Shown: piece after piece, positions 9,241 to 20,499 of the stretch
How the letters are laid out: every line of letters starts with the position of its first letter
Numbering within the stretch: position 1 is the stretch's first letter
Assembly: GCA_016719945.1 (NCBI GenBank)
Contig: JADJYE010000030.1
Coordinates: 310,001-374,000 of the forward strand
From: Polyangiaceae bacterium
Lineage (GTDB): Bacteria > Myxococcota_A > Polyangia > Polyangiales > Polyangiaceae
Reading direction: 5' to 3'
Length of the DNA: 64,000 nucleotides
Made by a program: the position numbers and the translations under genes
The notes under the pieces: model-generated
What the model saw: only the letters and a program-made list of their open reading frames with translations
Told to the model about the DNA's origin: nothing
The model's database searches: none

Positions 9241-10289
9241 GCCGCGCGGCGCTGGAGGAGCGCGTCCGCGCGGGAGAGGTCCTCTCCCGCGAGTATTTCG
9301 GGAAGGGCGAGCTCGCGGGAGCGGACCTCTCGGGTGGCATCTTCCAGGAGGTCAGCTTCCACGGCGCCGACCTGAGGGACGCGAAGCTCACCGAGGCCGT
9401 GCTCGTCGAGTGCGATCTGACCGAGGCCACCCTCGAGGGCGCCGATCTCCGGCGCGCCGCGCTCCAGAAGTGCGAGCTGCTCGGCGCGCAGCTGGGGGGG
9501 GCGAGCCTCGCGCACGCCAAGATCATCGACTGCAACGCGAGCTCCGCGCGCTTCGCTGGCGCGTCGACGAAATGGCTCATCGTCTCGGGGACCGATCTGT
9601 CTCACGCGAGCTTCGCGGGCACCACGCTCGACGGCGCGCAGCTCGTCGCCTGCGCCCTCTACGACGCCGATCTGACAGGGGCGACCCTCCGCGAGTCGAC
9701 CCTCGTAAAGGCGAGCTTGTCGTCTTGCCTGGTGAAGGGCGCGAGCTTCGAGCGGTCCATCCTCTTCGGCTGTGATCTGTCGGGCCTCGATCTGTCAGGC
9801 CTGACGCTCGACCACTGCCAGCTCACTGACGCGCTGCTCGACGGGGCGTCGCTGGAGGGGGCGCGGCTGGCTGGCACCGGGTTCAAGGGCGCTTCGCTCG
9901 CCGGCGCGAAGCTCGATCGCGCCGTGGGCCCGTCCGCGCTGTTCGTGGAGGCGAAGCTCGGCAAGGCCTCGCTCCGCGGCGCCGACCTGAGGATGGCGCT
10001 CTTCGTCGACGCCGACCTGACCGCCGCCGACCTCTCGGGCGCGAACCTCTATCAGGCGAACCTCGAGCGCGCGCGCTGTACGGGGGCGAGCTTCAAGGGG
10101 GCGGAGCTGACCTACGCCGTCCTCTCGTACGCCGACCTCTCCGCGTGCGACTTTCGGGAGGCGAGCCTGTTTCGCGCGAGGTTCCACGCGACCCTGGAGG
10201 CCGGCGCGCTCTTCGCGGACCGCTCCCTGGCGCTCGGCGACGACGAAGCGCTCGCGAAGGCGGAGCGGTTCCGCTCGCCCCACGGATGA
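9237..10289 (+). CDS. Pentapeptide-repeat protein, T6SS cluster
   Basis: A 350-aa protein whose GTG start at 9237 overlaps the preceding stop (GTGA), implying translational coupling. A short helical N-terminus (SRAALEERVRAGEVLSREYF) leads into pentapeptide repeats that occupy nearly the whole chain (ADLSG, ADLRD, CDLTE, ASLEG and so on), ending with FADRSLALGDDEALAKAERF. The repeats are richer in Cys at the central position than those of the two DUF2169 relatives. No other domain is visible. Given its place between a DUF2169 adaptor and a DUF3540 protein, it may be a scaffold, a cargo or an immunity-type protein. The sequence does not distinguish these. Confidence 0.85.
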   Translation: MSRAALEERVRAGEVLSREYFGKGELAGADLSGGIFQEVSFHGADLRDAKLTEAVLVECDLTEATLEGADLRRAALQKCELLGAQLGGASLAHAKIIDCNASSARFAGASTKWLIVSGTDLSHASFAGTTLDGAQLVACALYDADLTGATLRESTLVKASLSSCLVKGASFERSILFGCDLSGLDLSGLTLDHCQLTDALLDGASLEGARLAGTGFKGASLAGAKLDRAVGPSALFVEAKLGKASLRGADLRMALFVDADLTAADLSGANLYQANLERARCTGASFKGAELTYAVLSYADLSACDFREASLFRARFHATLEAGALFADRSLALGDDEALAKAERFRSPHG

Positions 10290-10315
10290 AGGCGTACGAA
10301 GGAGACCGAGGCACC

Positions 10316-11008
10316 ATGCTCAAGCCAGCCATCAGGCAACCGATCGCGGAAGCAGCGCAGCTCGAGGGGGTCGTGCGGCGGGTCGAGGTCCGGGCGCCGG
10401 CGCTCGTGGGCAGCGCGGCCGAGCCGCCCGAGGGGCGCTACGTCGTCGACAGCGGGGCGGGGGAGCTCGTGGCGCGGCGCGCGGTGGGCTGCCTCGTCGC
10501 GCCGCTCGAGGGGGATCTGGTGCTGGTCGCGCGGCTCTCCGACGGCCGCGCGTACGTGCTGTCGGTGCTCGAGCGCGACGCGGAGGCGCCGCTGTCGCTC
10601 GAGTCGGAGCGCTCGATCCTGATCAAGAGCTCACGCGGGCGCGTCGACGTCGCCGCGGAGGCGGCAGTGTGCCTGACCACGGCGGGCGCGCTCGCCCTCA
10701 CCTCGGTCGCGATGACCCTGAGCTCGGGCGACACCGAGCTTCGAACCGGCACCCTCGACCTCGAGGCTGACCGCGCGACGGCGCGGCTCGACCGAATCAC
10801 GGTGGTTGCGGGGCTCGTCGAGTCGGTGTTCGACACCCTCTCCCAGCGGCTGAAGCGCTCTCGGCGTGTGGTGGAGACGATCGATCAGGTGCGCGCCGAG
10901 ACCCTCGACCTGATCGCTGGCAACGCGGCGCGTATCCACGCAAAGTGCGCGGTCTTGACCGCCGACCAGCTGGTCAAGGTCGACGGCGAGCAGATCCACA
11001 TCGGGTGA
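10316..11008 (+). CDS. DUF3540 domain protein (T6SS-associated)
   Basis: A 230-aa protein from the ATG at 10316, chosen because AAGGAG lies at 10299-10304; an alternative ATG at 10286 overlaps the preceding stop. Residues 20-110 fit the DUF3540 N-terminal part (GCLVAPLEGDLVLVARLSDG, YVLSVLERD), followed by a beta-repeat region (SERSILIKSSRGRVDVAAEA) and a C-terminal part ending in TADQLVKVDGEQIHIG, a needle-like end similar to VgrG tails. DUF3540 genes sit beside DUF2169, VgrG and DUF4150 in many T6SS islands and probably contribute to the spike or its cargo. Spacing to the next gene is only 7 bases. Confidence 0.85.
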   Translation: MLKPAIRQPIAEAAQLEGVVRRVEVRAPALVGSAAEPPEGRYVVDSGAGELVARRAVGCLVAPLEGDLVLVARLSDGRAYVLSVLERDAEAPLSLESERSILIKSSRGRVDVAAEAAVCLTTAGALALTSVAMTLSSGDTELRTGTLDLEADRATARLDRITVVAGLVESVFDTLSQRLKRSRRVVETIDQVRAETLDLIAGNAARIHAKCAVLTADQLVKVDGEQIHIG

Positions 11009-11015
11009 GGAGAGC

Positions 11016-11408
11016 ATGTTCGCCAACACGCAGATGATGGGGATCGATATGGGCTTCCCCGACGTGTGCCTGACGCCCACGCCCGCCCCCGTCCCGATCC
11101 CGTACCCGAACATCGCCATGGGGCCGATGGGCGTTCCGGCCGTCTACAACGTCCTCATCGGGATGGCGCCGGCGCACAACATGGCGACCACCATTCCGAT
11201 ATCGAATGGCGACAACCCTGGGATCAACCTCGGCGTCGCCTCGGGGATGGTGATGGGCCCGGCGCGCGTCGTGCTCGGCGCGGTGACGACCATCATCGGG
11301 GGGATGCCAGCCACCCGGATGACGAACCCGACGATACAGAACAGCACCAACTGCCCCGGGGTGCGGGTGGTGCCCAGCCAGGCCAAGGTGTTGATCCTCT
11401 CGAAGTGA
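11016..11408 (+). CDS. DUF4150 (PAAR-like) spike-tip protein
   Basis: A 130-aa protein with Shine-Dalgarno GAGGAG just upstream. The sequence is Pro/Gly/Met-rich with the family pattern FPDVCLTPTPAPVPIPYPNI near the N-terminus, VLIGMAPAHNMATTIPISNG centrally, and TIIGGMPATRMTNPTIQNST followed by NCPG near the end. DUF4150 proteins are PAAR-like cones that cap VgrG trimers and sharpen the T6SS tip. It closes the plus-strand cluster; its stop is 2 bases from the end of the convergent CPBP gene. The short length means no effector domain is fused to it. Confidence 0.9.
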   Translation: MFANTQMMGIDMGFPDVCLTPTPAPVPIPYPNIAMGPMGVPAVYNVLIGMAPAHNMATTIPISNGDNPGINLGVASGMVMGPARVVLGAVTTIIGGMPATRMTNPTIQNSTNCPGVRVVPSQAKVLILSK

Positions 11409-11410
11409 GG

Positions 11411-12280
11411 TCAGCCCCTCGGGCGCTCCCGGGTCGTTCGCAGGATCGCGAAGAGCAGGGCCGACACGAGGGCGGCGCTGGCGACGAGGGGGAGCGGCTC
11501 GAGCTCGGCGCTCGCGATCTCCTCGCGCGGACCAAAGCGTGCGTAGGCGACCGCCACCCCGTTGTTGGCCGCGTGCGCGGCGATGGCGGGCCAGAGCGAG
11601 CCGGTCCTCCAGGTGACGAAGCCGAGGGCGAGCCCGAGCACGGCGGCGCCGGCGGCTTGGGGCGGATCGAGGTGGAACGCCCCAAACAGGATCGACGCCA
11701 GCGCGACGCCCGCGAGCGGGCCCAGCCGGGCGGTGAGCGACGGCTGAAGGACACCCCGGAAGAACAGCTCCTCCGCGAACGCGGGGGCGAGGGCGATCGT
11801 GAGCCCGACGAGCAGCGCTGACAGCGGAGCGCCCCGGACGGCCGTGGAGATGGTGTCGAGGACGCCGAGGGTCGCGCCGGGCAGCGCCCGCGTGACGCCG
11901 ATGATCGCGGCGTCAGCGAACGGGCCCGCGGCCATGACGAGCAGGATCGCGAGGGGGACGTGGACCGCCTTGGGCGCAGAGAGGCCGACGCTGCGGGCGA
12001 TGGGGAGCTTGGCGATCTTGAGCGCGGCGATGGTGGTCAGCACCAGGCCGAGGCCTGTGGCCGCGATGGCCGCCGAGAGCATCAGCGGGTGCGCGAGCAG
12101 CGCCTGCGCGGCGTCGCCGCGCGCGAGGTCGTCGAGCTTGAGGTGCCCCGTCGCCGCCAGCAGGAAGGCGCCGCCGGCGAGGGCGAGGGCCGAGGCGATC
12201 TGGCTGATCACGAACGCCGCCACGAGCGCGACGACGGCGGCCCAGGCCGGCAGCGCCCGCCGCGCGACCACGACCGACAC
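11411..12280 (-). CDS. CPBP family intramembrane glutamic protease
   Basis: About 289 aa from GTG 12280; a TTG at 12286 overlapping the upstream stop is equally possible. At least seven hydrophobic segments are visible. The CPBP/Abi motifs are present: motif 1 EELFFRG (Glu-Glu and Arg), motif 2 FGAFHLD, and motif 3 AAHAANN. Members of this family are integral membrane proteases related to Rce1 and are often linked to bacteriocin self-immunity or protein maturation. It follows the RCC1 lipoprotein gene on the same strand with almost no gap, so the two are probably co-transcribed. Substrate unknown. Confidence 0.88.
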   Translation of the reverse strand: MSVVVARRALPAWAAVVALVAAFVISQIASALALAGGAFLLAATGHLKLDDLARGDAAQALLAHPLMLSAAIAATGLGLVLTTIAALKIAKLPIARSVGLSAPKAVHVPLAILLVMAAGPFADAAIIGVTRALPGATLGVLDTISTAVRGAPLSALLVGLTIALAPAFAEELFFRGVLQPSLTARLGPLAGVALASILFGAFHLDPPQAAGAAVLGLALGFVTWRTGSLWPAIAAHAANNGVAVAYARFGPREEIASAELEPLPLVASAALVSALLFAILRTTRERPRG

Positions 12281-12282
12281 GA

Positions 12283-13545
12283 TCAAGTCCCCGGGACCCG
12301 CGCGGGCACCAACAGCGGCGCCGGGCTGGGAGGCTGGCCACAGCGGCCGTCGTCGTTCTGGCCCCAACAATAGATGCCGCCGTTCAAACCCGCCGCGCAG
12401 GTGTGCAGCGCGCCCGCTGCCACGGTGCCGAGCTGGTCCTGCTCCTCGAGCACCTTCACGAGGTCCGATGAGGGCTCGCCGCTGCCGTCCCCGAGCTGGC
12501 CATAGAAGTTGTCGCCCCAGCAGAACAAGCGGCTGGTGTCTGCCTCCGGGTCGTACGTCGTGGCGCAGGCGTGGGCGAGGCCGACGGAGAGGTCGGAGAA
12601 GACGCGGTCCGCAAAGAGAGGCGCTGGGGTCGGGTAGAACGAGAAGCCCCTGCCAGCGATGAGCCCATTCGTGTTGTCTCCCCACCCGAAGAGCGCGCCG
12701 CCCTCCTGCATGGCGATCGTCGTGAAGCCCTTGCTCTCGATGCGCCTGAGGTTGTCGGCCAAGATGGGGCTGGGCGCCGAGCTCTCGGCGGTGCTCCCGT
12801 TGCCGAGCTGACCATTGAAGTTCGAGCCCCAGCAATAGGAGAGCTCAGAGGGGTTGGCGACGCAGGTGTGGAAATCGCCAGACCCGACGGCGCTGCCCAG
12901 CACCCCGACCAGGGTCGGCGGGTTCGGGTACGACTGCGGCGTGGGCGCCCCGATCTGGCTGTTGGCGTTGTCCCCCCAGCAGTAGACGCGGCCATCGGAG
13001 AGCCCCGCGCAGGTGTGGTACTCGCCCGCGGTCAGGGTCGTGACGGTGAACTGCCCGAGATCGGGGATCGGCACCAGCGTGGGGGTCTCGACGCGCGGCG
13101 AGGCGGTGGTCACCCCCACCTGCCCGACGCCGTTCTCGCCCCAGCACCAGACCTCGTCATTCTCGAGCGTGCGGGCCGCGACGCAGGTGTGGCGGTACCC
13201 CGCGGCCATGGCCAGGATCGCGCCGGAGAGCTCGACGTCGACGCGCCGCGGCTCCGACGATCCCTCGGTGTCGCCGGTGCCGAGCTGGCCCTCGCTGTTC
13301 CGCCCCCAGCAATACAGCTCCGAGGTCCCGAAGTCGTTCGCGCAGGTGTGGTACGCACCTGCCACCAGGAGCTGGCCGAGCGTCACGCCGCCCCCCGCGC
13401 CGGAGCCGCCCTCGCCCGAGCCGCCCTCCCCGGAGCCGCCGGCCGACGAAGGGTCGTCCCCGGTGAGGAGCGCGTCGCGGGCGCCGCACGCCGCCGCGAG
13501 GAGCACGACCATGGGGAGCATCGAACGTCCGAGCATCGGGCGCAT
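12283..13545 (-). CDS. RCC1-repeat lipoprotein
   Basis: A 420-aa secreted lipoprotein. The signal peptide has lipobox LAAACG near residue 18-20, followed by the linker GGSGEGGSGEGGSGAGGG, typical of Polyangiales surface proteins. The rest is about seven RCC1-type repeats, each with a core HTC...(L/V)YCWG.N..GQ(L/I)G, for example CWGRNSEGQLGTGDTEG and CWGDNANSQIGAP, which should fold as a beta propeller. Cysteines recur at the same repeat position (HTC and YCWG), suggesting a disulphide per blade. The start at 13545 (MRPMLGRS) is chosen because it directly precedes the signal peptide. Likely a surface or adhesion protein; no partner is proven. Confidence 0.9.
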   Translation of the reverse strand: MRPMLGRSMLPMVVLLAAACGARDALLTGDDPSSAGGSGEGGSGEGGSGAGGGVTLGQLLVAGAYHTCANDFGTSELYCWGRNSEGQLGTGDTEGSSEPRRVDVELSGAILAMAAGYRHTCVAARTLENDEVWCWGENGVGQVGVTTASPRVETPTLVPIPDLGQFTVTTLTAGEYHTCAGLSDGRVYCWGDNANSQIGAPTPQSYPNPPTLVGVLGSAVGSGDFHTCVANPSELSYCWGSNFNGQLGNGSTAESSAPSPILADNLRRIESKGFTTIAMQEGGALFGWGDNTNGLIAGRGFSFYPTPAPLFADRVFSDLSVGLAHACATTYDPEADTSRLFCWGDNFYGQLGDGSGEPSSDLVKVLEEQDQLGTVAAGALHTCAAGLNGGIYCWGQNDDGRCGQPPSPAPLLVPARVPGT

Positions 13546-13602
13546 GATGGCGCCTCGTCGCCCGCTTGACCAGCGACGCGCGCGGCGGTCCTCTAGCTCG
13601 GC

Positions 13603-15085
13603 ATGTCTACCAAGGTCGCGATCATCGGCTCCGGGTTCGGCGGCCTCGCGATGGCGATCGCGCTGGGCCGGCGCGGGGTCGAATACACTGTCTTCGAGCG
13701 CTGCACGTCGCTCGGGGGCACGTGGCGCGACAACGCGTACCCGGGCGCGGCCTGCGACATCCAGTCGCACCTGTACTCGTTCTCGTTCGAGCCGAAGCCC
13801 GATTGGACCCGCGCCTACGCCGAGCAGCCCGAGATCCTCGCGTACCTGGAGCGCTGCGCGGACAAGTACGGCGTCCGGCCACGCATCGTGTTCGGCGCCG
13901 AGATCGTCGAGGCGCGCTTCGACGAGCCGTCGGCCGAGTGGCGGCTCAGCGCCGCCGACGGGCGCAGCTGGCGCTTCGACGCCGTCGTCGCCGCGACGGG
14001 GCAGCTCCACCGCCCGAAGCTCCCTCGGATCGAGGGGCTCGAGCAGCTCGGCGCCCGCGCGTTCCACTCGGCTCGCTGGGACCGCGGCTTCGACCCAGCG
14101 GGCAAGCGGGTGGGCGTCGTCGGCACCGGCGCGAGCGCCATTCAGATCGTCCCGCGGCTCGCCGAGCGCGCGGCGCACCTCTCGGTGTTTCAGCAGAGCC
14201 CACCGTGGATCCTCCCCAAGCTCGATCGGCCGTACCGCGAGGTCGAGAAGCGGGTGTATGCGAAGGCGCCCGCGCTGCTCGCCGCGAGCCGCGCGGCGAA
14301 GTACCTGTGGGGGGAGTCGCGGCTGATCGCGTTCAATGGTGAGGGCCGCTACAACCGCCTCGTCCGCGCCGTCGCGACCTGGAACCTCGAGCACGTCATC
14401 TCCGACCCCGTGTTGAGGGCGCGCCTCACGCCGGACTACCCGCTCGGGTGCAACCGCATCCTCATCTCGAACGACTACTACCCGGCGTTCAACCGCCCGA
14501 ACGTCGAGCTCGTCGTGAGCCCGATCGCGCGGGCGCGCGAGGCGGGCCTCGTCACGGCCGACGGCCGGGTGCACGCGCTCGACGCGGTGGTCCTCGCGAC
14601 CGGCTTCGAGACGACCCGCTTCCTCGCGCCGATGCGGGTCTTCGGCCGCGAGGGTCGAGAGCTCGAGGCGGCGTGGCGGGCTGGCGCCGAGGCGTACCTC
14701 GGGATGATGGTCGGCGGGTTCCCGAACCTCTTCGTGCTGTATGGCCCCAACACGAACCTGGCGCACAACTCGATCGTGCTGATGCTCGAGGGCGCAGGCC
14801 CACTACGTCACGCGCTGCCTCTCGGCGCTCGCGCGCCGCGGCGCGCGCACCGTCGAGCCGAGGGAGCGCGCGATGCAGGCCTTCTCGGGGGAGATGGGCC
14901 GCCGCTTCGCCGGCTCGATCTGGGAGGCCGGCTGCTCGAGCTGGTACAAGACCGACGCCGGCAGGAACACCAACAACTGGCCGGGTTTCGTGGCCGAGTA
15001 TTGGTACCGGACGCGCTGGCCGCGCGCCGACGACCTGTCGTTCGACGGCTCAGAACGAGACGTTGAGCGCCGCGCCGCCGGGTGA
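13603..15085 (+). CDS. Flavin-containing (Baeyer-Villiger-type) monooxygenase, frameshifted near the end
   Basis: The N-terminus has the FAD Rossmann motif GSGFGGLAMA. The Baeyer-Villiger fingerprint region is FHSARWDRGF (about residue 147), followed by the NADPH-binding motif GVVGTGASAIQ, and VLATGFETTRF near 325. All are expected for a class B flavin monooxygenase that inserts oxygen into ketones or oxidises N/S substrates using NADPH. The frame breaks at about 14788 in LMLEG: one extra G appears, after which the true frame is AQAHYVTRCLSALARRGART, running to EYWYRTRWPRADDL and a stop at 15083-15085. Repaired length is about 494 aa, normal for the family. The gene stands alone; its 3' end overlaps the convergent gene by 36 bases. 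Substrate unknown. Confidence 0.88.
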
Positions 15086-15784
15086 CACGTCGAGGTCGAC
15101 CGCGGCCGATCGCGCGCCCGTGGTCGCCTCGCGCTTCCAGGTGGGGATGCGAGCGCTCACCCCGCCGATGATCATCCCGAAGCCGATCAGGTGCCCGATC
15201 CCCATGCCGAGGAACGCGCCGCGGTAGCCGTCGCCGACGCGGTCGTCGCCCGCCGCGATGAAGGGTCCCACGATCGGGAAGCTGCCGAAGCGCACGATGT
15301 CCGGGTCGCCATAGTCGGCGGAGGCGATCGCGGCGAAGGCGAGGTTGATCGCGTAGGTGCCCGCGGCGATGGCGACGCCGCCCGCCCACAAGCCGCGATA
15401 GTTGCGCTTCGCGCTCACGTACCCCGCAGGGGGGTCTTGGCCCTCGATCGGCTTCAGGTACTTCTTCCGACCCGAGTAGTACCCCGCGGGAAGCGGGAAG
15501 GACGGCGCGGCGGGCTCGTCTCGAGCGACCTTCGCCTCCGGCTTGGAGGGGGCCGCGGCCTCGGGCAGCTTTTCAGGCGCGTCTGCGGACGGTTCTTCGG
15601 GGTCGGCCTTGGCCGGGTCGTCGGGGTCGGCGGCGGCGTCGACGGCCTCCGCTTCGTCCTCGCCCTCGGTCTCGACGTGGACCTCGAACCAGCCACCCTC
15701 CTCCTCCGGAGGCGCCGCGAGGGCGGGCGTGGAGAGCAGCAGGGTCGAAGCGGTAAGCAGATAAGGAAGCGCGCGGTTCCACAT
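15050..15784 (-). CDS. Exported hypothetical membrane-associated protein
   Basis: A 244-aa protein from ATG 15784 (MWNRALPYLLTASTLLL), whose first 25 residues are a signal peptide ending TPALAA. An acidic, Pro/Ala-rich region (about 27-95, for example EGEDEAEAVDAAADPDD) is followed by a motif with PAGYYSGRKKYLKPIEG and a related second copy, PAGYVSAKRNYRGLW. The C-terminal half has two to three Gly-rich hydrophobic stretches (GGVAIAAGTYAINLAFA, FLGMGIGHLIGFGMIIGG). This architecture of acidic linker plus membrane segments recurs in myxobacterial proteins of unknown function. No family was recognised. Confidence 0.7.
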   Translation of the reverse strand: MWNRALPYLLTASTLLLSTPALAAPPEEEGGWFEVHVETEGEDEAEAVDAAADPDDPAKADPEEPSADAPEKLPEAAAPSKPEAKVARDEPAAPSFPLPAGYYSGRKKYLKPIEGQDPPAGYVSAKRNYRGLWAGGVAIAAGTYAINLAFAAIASADYGDPDIVRFGSFPIVGPFIAAGDDRVGDGYRGAFLGMGIGHLIGFGMIIGGVSARIPTWKREATTGARSAAVDLDVSPGGAALNVSF

Positions 15785-15904
15785 AAGCGCTCTCGCTTTG
15801 AGCAGGCAGCGTGCCACGTCAAATTCCCGCAGATCCTGGGGGACGCGGGCCGTGGCCCCTGACACCGCTGCCCTGGTCTGCGCTCGGTCGAGTACGATGC
15901 CCTC

Positions 15905-16818
15905 ATGGTCAAGCGCCTGCTCCCGTGGCTCCTGGTGGCCGTCCTCGGCGCGGGGTGCTCGTGCTCCGCGGGGAACCAGCCCGACGATGACGACGACGGC
16001 GGGGGCGCGGGGCAGGGGGGCGACTCGAGCGTCGGCGCCGGGAACGAGGGCGGCGGCTTCTCGACGGGCGGGGCAGGCACCGGCGGCGCGGGCAGCGACT
16101 GCGTGGCGGAGGCCGAGCTGGTCTACCTGGTGTCGTACGAGCGGCAGCTCTACTCATTCGTCCCGAACGTCCCGGGCACCGACGCCTACACCCTGATCGG
16201 GACGCTCGGCTGCAGCTCGACTGGGTTTCCGCAGTCGATGAGCGTCGACAAGAGCGGCGTCGCGTGGGTCTTCTACGACACCGGCGAGCTGTTCCGCGTC
16301 AGCACGCTCGACGCGAGCTGCACGCCGACGACCTACGTGCACCCCGTGCAGAACGGGTTCAATCAGCTGGGGATGGGCTTCACGGCGACCAGCCCGGGGG
16401 TCTTCGACGATGTGCTCTACGTGGTCAGCCCCGACTTTGGCCTGGCGACCGTCGCGTTCCCCTCGTTCGCCGTCACGCAGCTCGGCGGGCTCGTCGGGGC
16501 GGCCGAGCTCACGGGCGGGCCCGACGCGCTGCTGTTCCACTTCGCGGCGTCGAGCGCGACGCTGAGCCAGGTCGACACGGACAGCCTCACGACGAGCTTC
16601 CTGCACACGTTCAACGGGCTGCAGGGCACTCAGGCCTGGGCGTTCTCTCGCTACGCCGGCAAGTTCTACATGTTCACGTCCGATGGCATCGGCTTCGGCT
16701 CGACGTGTACGGTCTACGACCCTCAGACCAACAGCGAGATGGTCCGCGATCAGAACGTCGGGTTCACCGTGGTCGGCGCCGGTCAATCGATCTGCGTGCC
16801 CCCGCCCGTCCCTCAGTG

Positions 16819-16819
<1 letters not shown>
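15905..16819 (+). CDS. Secreted lipoprotein, probable beta-propeller-like
   Basis: A 304-aa protein with a signal peptide and lipobox LGAGCSCS at about residue 15-20. An Asp/Gly-rich linker follows (DDDDDGGGAGQGGDSS, then GGAGTGGAGSDC). The remaining 230 residues contain repeated segments with a W/Y-V-hydrophobic pattern, such as GVAWVFYDTGELFRVS, DVLYVVSPDFGLATV and WAFSRYAGKFYMFTSDG, suggestive of a beta propeller. No enzyme motif is apparent. The stop overlaps the selB start (TGATG), although functional linkage to selB is not expected; the overlap may only reflect compact packing. Confidence 0.75.
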
Positions 16820-18787
<1,968 letters not shown>

Positions 18788-18794
18788 TCTCCCC

Positions 18795-20490
18795 GTGCTA
18801 GGCGACCAAGCTCGTGCCGCCCTGTCGCTCGTCCTCGCTGCCTCGGCGCTCTTCGCCGCTGGGGCCGCGCACGCAGAGGGCCCTGGAGCGACCCGGATCC
18901 CGCCGCGCCGGCGATCCGCATCCCGATCGGTGACTTCGGCGTCACCGGGGCCGCGGAGTACCGCGCGGCAGGGACGCACATCAACCCCATCGCCGTCAAC
19001 ACCATCTCCCAGCGCCGCATCGGCTGGCTCGAGCACCGCCTCGACTCGATGGCTCGATCGACTACGACGAGAAGGTTCGCATCGTCACCAGCATCGACGT
19101 GCTCGATGGCGTGCTGTGGGGCGATAACGGCTCTCCGCTCGAGCCGCCGGTGACCGAGGCCGGAACCACCGTCAACGCGCGCAACCCCAACCAAGGGGTC
19201 CCGTGCATCGGGTACAAGGGCGGCGCCGAGGGCGATCCGCTCAGCTCGGAGGGCTACGGGTACTCGCTGTGCGAGTCGAAGCTGTTCAACGTGCGTCGCC
19301 TGTACGGCGACGTCGTCACGCCGATCGGGCTCATCCGCATCGGTCGCCAGCCCTTCAACATGGGCAACACCCTGCAAGGCGTCCCGGGCGACGGCCGCTT
19401 CAACCGCTTCGGCATCGGGCGACAAGGCAACTACGTCGACCGCATCCTGTTCGGCACCAAGCCGCTCGAGGCGCTGAAGCCCGCCGAAGAGCGCAGCCTC
19501 TCGCTCGACGAGGGCTTCTTCGTGGCCGCCCTGTACGACCACCTGGTCAGCGACAACCTGCAGCTGTTCACCGACGACGAGCACCAGGTCGGCGGCGCCG
19601 TCTTCTACAAGTCGAAGGAGCTGTCGATCATCAAGGATCTGGAGCTTCTCACGTACTACGTGCACCGCTTCAGCGACGAGTACTCGACCAACGTGAACAT
19701 CTTCGGCGGCCGCGCCATCGGCCGCTTCGGGCCGGTCTACGTCGGGCTCGAGGCCGCGGCGAACGTGGGCTCCACGAAGGAGGTCGCGGCCGCGTACAAG
19801 GCGATCACCAACGATCCGATCGTCGATCAGCGCATCCTCCAGGTGGGCGCCCGCGCCGTGGTCCGCTACGACTACCCGGTCGTGCGCGCGGGCGAGCCTC
19901 GCGAGCCCGGGCTCTCGGCGTACCTCGAGGTGAACTACGCCTCCGGCGACGGCGACCCTCAGGCGCGAACCGATCTGTCGCAGTTCACCTGGGCCCAGGA
20001 CATGAACGTGGGCCTCTTGATGTTCGAGCACATCCTGCACTTCCAGAGCGCGCGCGCGGCGGCGGCGGCCACCGAGACGCTCGCGCGCCTCGGGGCGAAG
20101 TCCTTCCCGGTCGACTCGATCGACACTCGGGGCTCGTTCACGAACGGCTTCGCCCTCTTCCCGCAGATGGACTTCCGCCCGCACCCGGACATCCTGTTCC
20201 GCACCGGCGTGCTCGTCGCCTGGGCTCCCGATCCGGTCGTCGACCCCGTCACCTCGCTGCTCGCCCGTGACGGCGAGTCCATCGACGACGATCTCGTCAA
20301 TTTCGCCGGCGGTAAGCCCGGGCAGTTCTACGGGACCGAGGTCGATCTGCGCGCCCAATGGCGCTTCCTCGAGCACTTCATCGCCGATCTCGAGGGCGCC
20401 ATCTTCGTCCCCGGCGACGCGTTCGAGGACGAGAACGGCGACGCCGTCCGGTCCGTCCTGGTCCAGGGGCGCACGACTTTCTTCTTCTGA
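18795..20490 (+). CDS. Outer-membrane beta-barrel protein, frameshifted N-terminal part
   Basis: Starts at GTG 18795, 7 bases after selB, with a signal peptide (LSLVLAASALFAAGAAHAE). The frame then changes near 18895 and again near 19045. Joined frames read through IRIPIGDFGVTGAAEYRAAG and SIDYDEKVRIVTSIDVLDG into the long C-terminal part. That part is rich in alternating beta strands (FNMGNTLQGVPGDGRFNRFG, LLTYYVHRFSDEY, VDLRAQWRFLEHFIADLEGA) and ends in the C-terminal aromatic signature GRTTFFF of BAM-inserted barrels. It resembles porin or alginate-export-like barrels, but the family is not certain. The lipoprotein at 20500 begins 9 bases after the stop and is probably its operon partner. 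Confidence 0.75.
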
Positions 20491-20499
20491 GGAGATCGA

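Noticed and set aside
13546..14766. Upstream extension of the RCC1 frame through the monooxygenase gene
   Set aside because: The signal peptide starts at 13545; the upstream frame is antisense shadow of the monooxygenase.
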